Below, piece after piece: positions 61,881 through 64,000 of a stretch of DNA of 64,000 nucleotides (position 1 is the stretch's first letter; each line of letters starts with the position of its first letter). This stretch comes from Sphingobacterium olei (GTDB lineage: Bacteria > Bacteroidota > Bacteroidia > Sphingobacteriales > Sphingobacteriaceae), in assembly GCF_005048855.1 (NCBI RefSeq), contig NZ_SUME01000005.1:124001-188000 (forward strand), written 5' to 3'. The position numbers and the translations under genes are program-made. The notes below the pieces were generated by a model. That model was not told the DNA's origin and made no database searches. It saw only the letters and a list, made by a program, of their open reading frames with translations.

Positions 61881-63299
61881 ATGCATAAGTACGTCCAATC
61901 TCGTATGGCCATTTGTTTAAAGATGCTACTGATATCCATGGATATGGTGCTTTTAAACGTACTGTTCTTTTTTACAGTCGGCTTGGCTACCTATTACCCG
62001 GTATTAGATCCGCAAGGTACATTACAAGCTAATCAACAGGCGATCTGGCTTATGTTCAACATGACCGGATTTGTTGCTGCACTGATGTTTAGAATGTACA
62101 GTGACGATAGCATCGAGCGCCTGGAGAATATGTTCCGTACCACCTGGAAGGGTGGCGTGACCCACATTCTTATTTTTTCGATCTCTGTAGAGCTCGATCA
62201 GCGCGTCGGTGGGATGCTGATCTTTCTAGTCAGCTTAGCTACAGTAATGGTTTTATACTACATTATCTCGCGCATGTTTATGACCTATGTCTACACCGTA
62301 TTTCCGAAGCGGTTCAATTGGTATAAGCAGGTTGTGATTATCGGTAATGGCGCTTATCTGGCACCTGTTGCCAATTACTTCGAGCGTCACCGCCCTTTTT
62401 ACCATGTCAATACCATACAATATAAAGATGAAGAGATGCTGGCGAGTAAAGAGGAAAACCTGAATCGCTTCAAAAAATATTTTCAGCAGGTATCTACGGC
62501 AGGTATCCACGATGTATTTATCGTGACCTCGCCCGATATGTACAGCTACAGCAAGGAATTGGTGCAAGCGGCCGATCATCAATGTGTACAGCTTAATTTC
62601 GTACCGGCCATGACCGCCAATATCAGCTATTCGGGTACAGCAATGCCTTCAGTCAGCATGGAGCTTCCTGTTATCCAGTCGCACGGCGAGCGCATGTCCA
62701 ATATGGAAAACCGCGTTAAGAAACGTCTGATAGATATGCTCATCTCCGGTCTGGTCATCGTTTTCCTACTCAGCTGGATGGTGCCATTAATCGGGCTGCT
62801 GATTAAGTTGCAAAGCCCGGGGCCTATCTTCTTTAAGCAATTGCGCTCGGGTCGTAACAACAAGCCTTTTTACTGTTACAAATTCCGCAGCATGGTCGTC
62901 AATAAAGAGTCCAATGCCAAGCAGGCAACCAAAGACGATAAGCGGGTTACGGCGATCGGTAAGTTCTTGCGCAAGAGCAGCCTGGATGAGTTTCCGCAGT
63001 TTATCAACGTGTTCCTCGGCCAGATGTCTGTCGTAGGGCCACGCCCGCACATGCTATCGCATACCGAGCATTACAGTCAGTTGATCCAGCACTATATGGT
63101 ACGCCAATTTGTGAAACCCGGTATCACCGGCTGGGCGCAGGTCAATGGATACCGTGGTGAAACGAAGGATCCCGAATTGATGGCACGCCGTGTAGAGCAC
63201 GATATCGACTACATGCAAAACTGGTCGGCCATGCTCGATTTCAAGATTGTCTGTATGACAGCGATCAACATTGCCGGCAGGGAAAAAGATGTCTATTAA
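61881..63299 (+). CDS. Polyprenyl glycosylphosphotransferase (WcaJ-like)
   Basis: A 472-residue inner-membrane enzyme that starts exopolysaccharide or capsule repeat units by moving a sugar-1-phosphate to undecaprenyl phosphate. It has an N-terminal four-helix region (about 10-135), a Rossmann-like middle ('VVIIGNGAYLAPVANYFER'), and a C-terminal bacterial sugar-transferase domain from about 275. That domain has a fifth helix ('LISGLVIVFLLSWMVPLIGL'), 'SPGPIFFKQLRSGRN', 'YKFRSM', 'SLDEFPQFINVFLGQMSVVG' (catalytic Asp-Glu) and 'GITGWAQVNGYRGE'. It marks the start of a polysaccharide cluster continuing past the window. Confidence 0.92.
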   Translation: MHKYVQSRMAICLKMLLISMDMVLLNVLFFFTVGLATYYPVLDPQGTLQANQQAIWLMFNMTGFVAALMFRMYSDDSIERLENMFRTTWKGGVTHILIFSISVELDQRVGGMLIFLVSLATVMVLYYIISRMFMTYVYTVFPKRFNWYKQVVIIGNGAYLAPVANYFERHRPFYHVNTIQYKDEEMLASKEENLNRFKKYFQQVSTAGIHDVFIVTSPDMYSYSKELVQAADHQCVQLNFVPAMTANISYSGTAMPSVSMELPVIQSHGERMSNMENRVKKRLIDMLISGLVIVFLLSWMVPLIGLLIKLQSPGPIFFKQLRSGRNNKPFYCYKFRSMVVNKESNAKQATKDDKRVTAIGKFLRKSSLDEFPQFINVFLGQMSVVGPRPHMLSHTEHYSQLIQHYMVRQFVKPGITGWAQVNGYRGETKDPELMARRVEHDIDYMQNWSAMLDFKIVCMTAINIAGREKDVY

Positions 63300-63324
63300 T
63301 TGACTAAAAAACCACTTATTATAT

Positions 63325-64000
63325 ATGAACAGATTATACATGAACAAACCAATTACAGTGCGTAAGGCAGCGATCAGATTGTTGCTTGCGTTGTTTGCTA
63401 TACTGGGCGTTTCCTCGCTGCAGGCAAATACAGTAGAAAACCGTCAGGATAGCATTTACAACGATTCCACATTTCCCTTATACTTGGGGGTGCACGTCGG
63501 AACTACCGGATTTGGGCTGCAGTTGTCCACACCGCTGGGCGATCAATTTGGTGTACGTTTAGGGGCTAGTTTTATGCCATTTAATACCAGTATCCAAGGC
63601 AATTACAGCACCCGCGAAACCGAGTCCGATGTCAAAGTTAGGGCACACAATATTTCGGCCTTATTCTCTTGGACACCGTTTTACCAAAGCGCGGGTTTCT
63701 TCCGTTCGTTTGCGGTCAATGCCGGGGGCGCTTTCTTCTATAACCTGGATGGTGAATTGACGACCAAGCTTGCAGAGCCTTACCGTCACGGCGATATCCT
63801 GATCGACGAAGATGAGGTCGGCGAGATCAATACGGATATCAAGTATAAAAAAACCATTTCTCCGTATTTAGGCGTTGGTTTCAACGATATCAAGCTGGGT
63901 GACGGTTTCTCCCTGCAGGTAGATTTGGGATCCTATTACCTTCCTAAGCCAAGCGTATCCATTACGGGGACGGGTTTGTTAGAAGGCAATGGTGGTAATG
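63325..64000 (+). CDS. Outer-membrane beta-barrel protein (partial at window end)
   Basis: An open frame from ATG 63325 (or 63340) runs off the window end: 225 residues are visible. A signal peptide ('IRLLLALFAILGVSSLQA') leads to amphipathic strands ('LYLGVHVGTTGFGLQLSTPL', 'VRLGASFMPFNT', 'ISPYLGVGFND', 'FSLQVDLGSYYL'), as in outer-membrane barrels of the OmpA/W size class. It lies 25 bp after the glycosylphosphotransferase gene, so it is co-transcribed and may help export or anchor the polysaccharide. The end and exact family are not visible. Confidence 0.7.
   Translation, partial: MNRLYMNKPITVRKAAIRLLLALFAILGVSSLQANTVENRQDSIYNDSTFPLYLGVHVGTTGFGLQLSTPLGDQFGVRLGASFMPFNTSIQGNYSTRETESDVKVRAHNISALFSWTPFYQSAGFFRSFAVNAGGAFFYNLDGELTTKLAEPYRHGDILIDEDEVGEINTDIKYKKTISPYLGVGFNDIKLGDGFSLQVDLGSYYLPKPSVSITGTGLLEGNGGN

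Overview
The window comes from a member of the Bacteroidota, most likely Sphingobacteriaceae. The signs are TAnnTTTG-type -7 promoter elements, little use of Shine-Dalgarno sites, a type IX secretion (T9SS) type B sorting domain, a NagB/LmbE fusion, a PafA-type alkaline phosphatase and a TonB receptor/DUF4374 pair. I see no rRNA, no CRISPR array, no intact transposon and no prophage.

Layout. Positions 1-3500 hold a GH43-like/BNR_4 pair for glycan work and a YbjJ-like MFS carrier. From 3.6 to 19.4 kb the window is mostly housekeeping: tRNA-Lys, an L,D-transpeptidase, a tricorn-like protease, a BioF-fold enzyme, HU, a TPR protein, a 29-residue mS38-like protein, RNase G, an Rrf2 regulator, a PafA-like phosphatase, UvrA, and an ECF sigma factor with a membrane partner. 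A dipeptidase and a serine hydrolase form a minus-strand pair at 19.4-22.3 kb. From 22.6 to 30.2 kb lies a run of five exported surface proteins: three paralogues with a YNT/W module, a DUF11/beta-solenoid protein, and a protein with a T9SS type B C-terminus. XseA, XseB, RadA, a TlpA thioredoxin, a methionine aminotransferase and NagB-LmbE follow, then a broken DUF4143 ATPase.

Positions 38.1-48.6 kb form an iron/siderophore uptake locus. It has a divergent AraC regulator, a TonB receptor and a DUF4374 lipoprotein (both Xus-like), an exported ankyrin protein, a DUF2271 protein with a flavinylation-type motif, a PepSY-flavodoxin-FAD reductase and an ApbE flavin transferase. Read together these suggest a flavin-based electron path across the inner membrane that reduces imported ferric siderophore. 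Three copies of a 15-bp palindrome sit in the divergent promoter region.

Positions 48.7-53.2 kb are a small membrane protein, a DUF2147 protein, Kbl and TypA. From 53.4 kb to the end is a sensory and exopolysaccharide region: a propeller histidine kinase, a 7TM protein, a NarL-type regulator, a CpsB-like PHP protein lacking several metal ligands, a TPR-TM-HTH protein, an orphan small protein, a polyprenyl glycosylphosphotransferase and a partial outer-membrane barrel. Two cis-motifs (a TTGTAGC-N6-GCTACAA dyad, and a CCACCC/GGGTRGG hairpin set 28 nt before a -7 element) appear both here and in front of the surface-protein run at 22.6 kb, hinting at a shared regulon.
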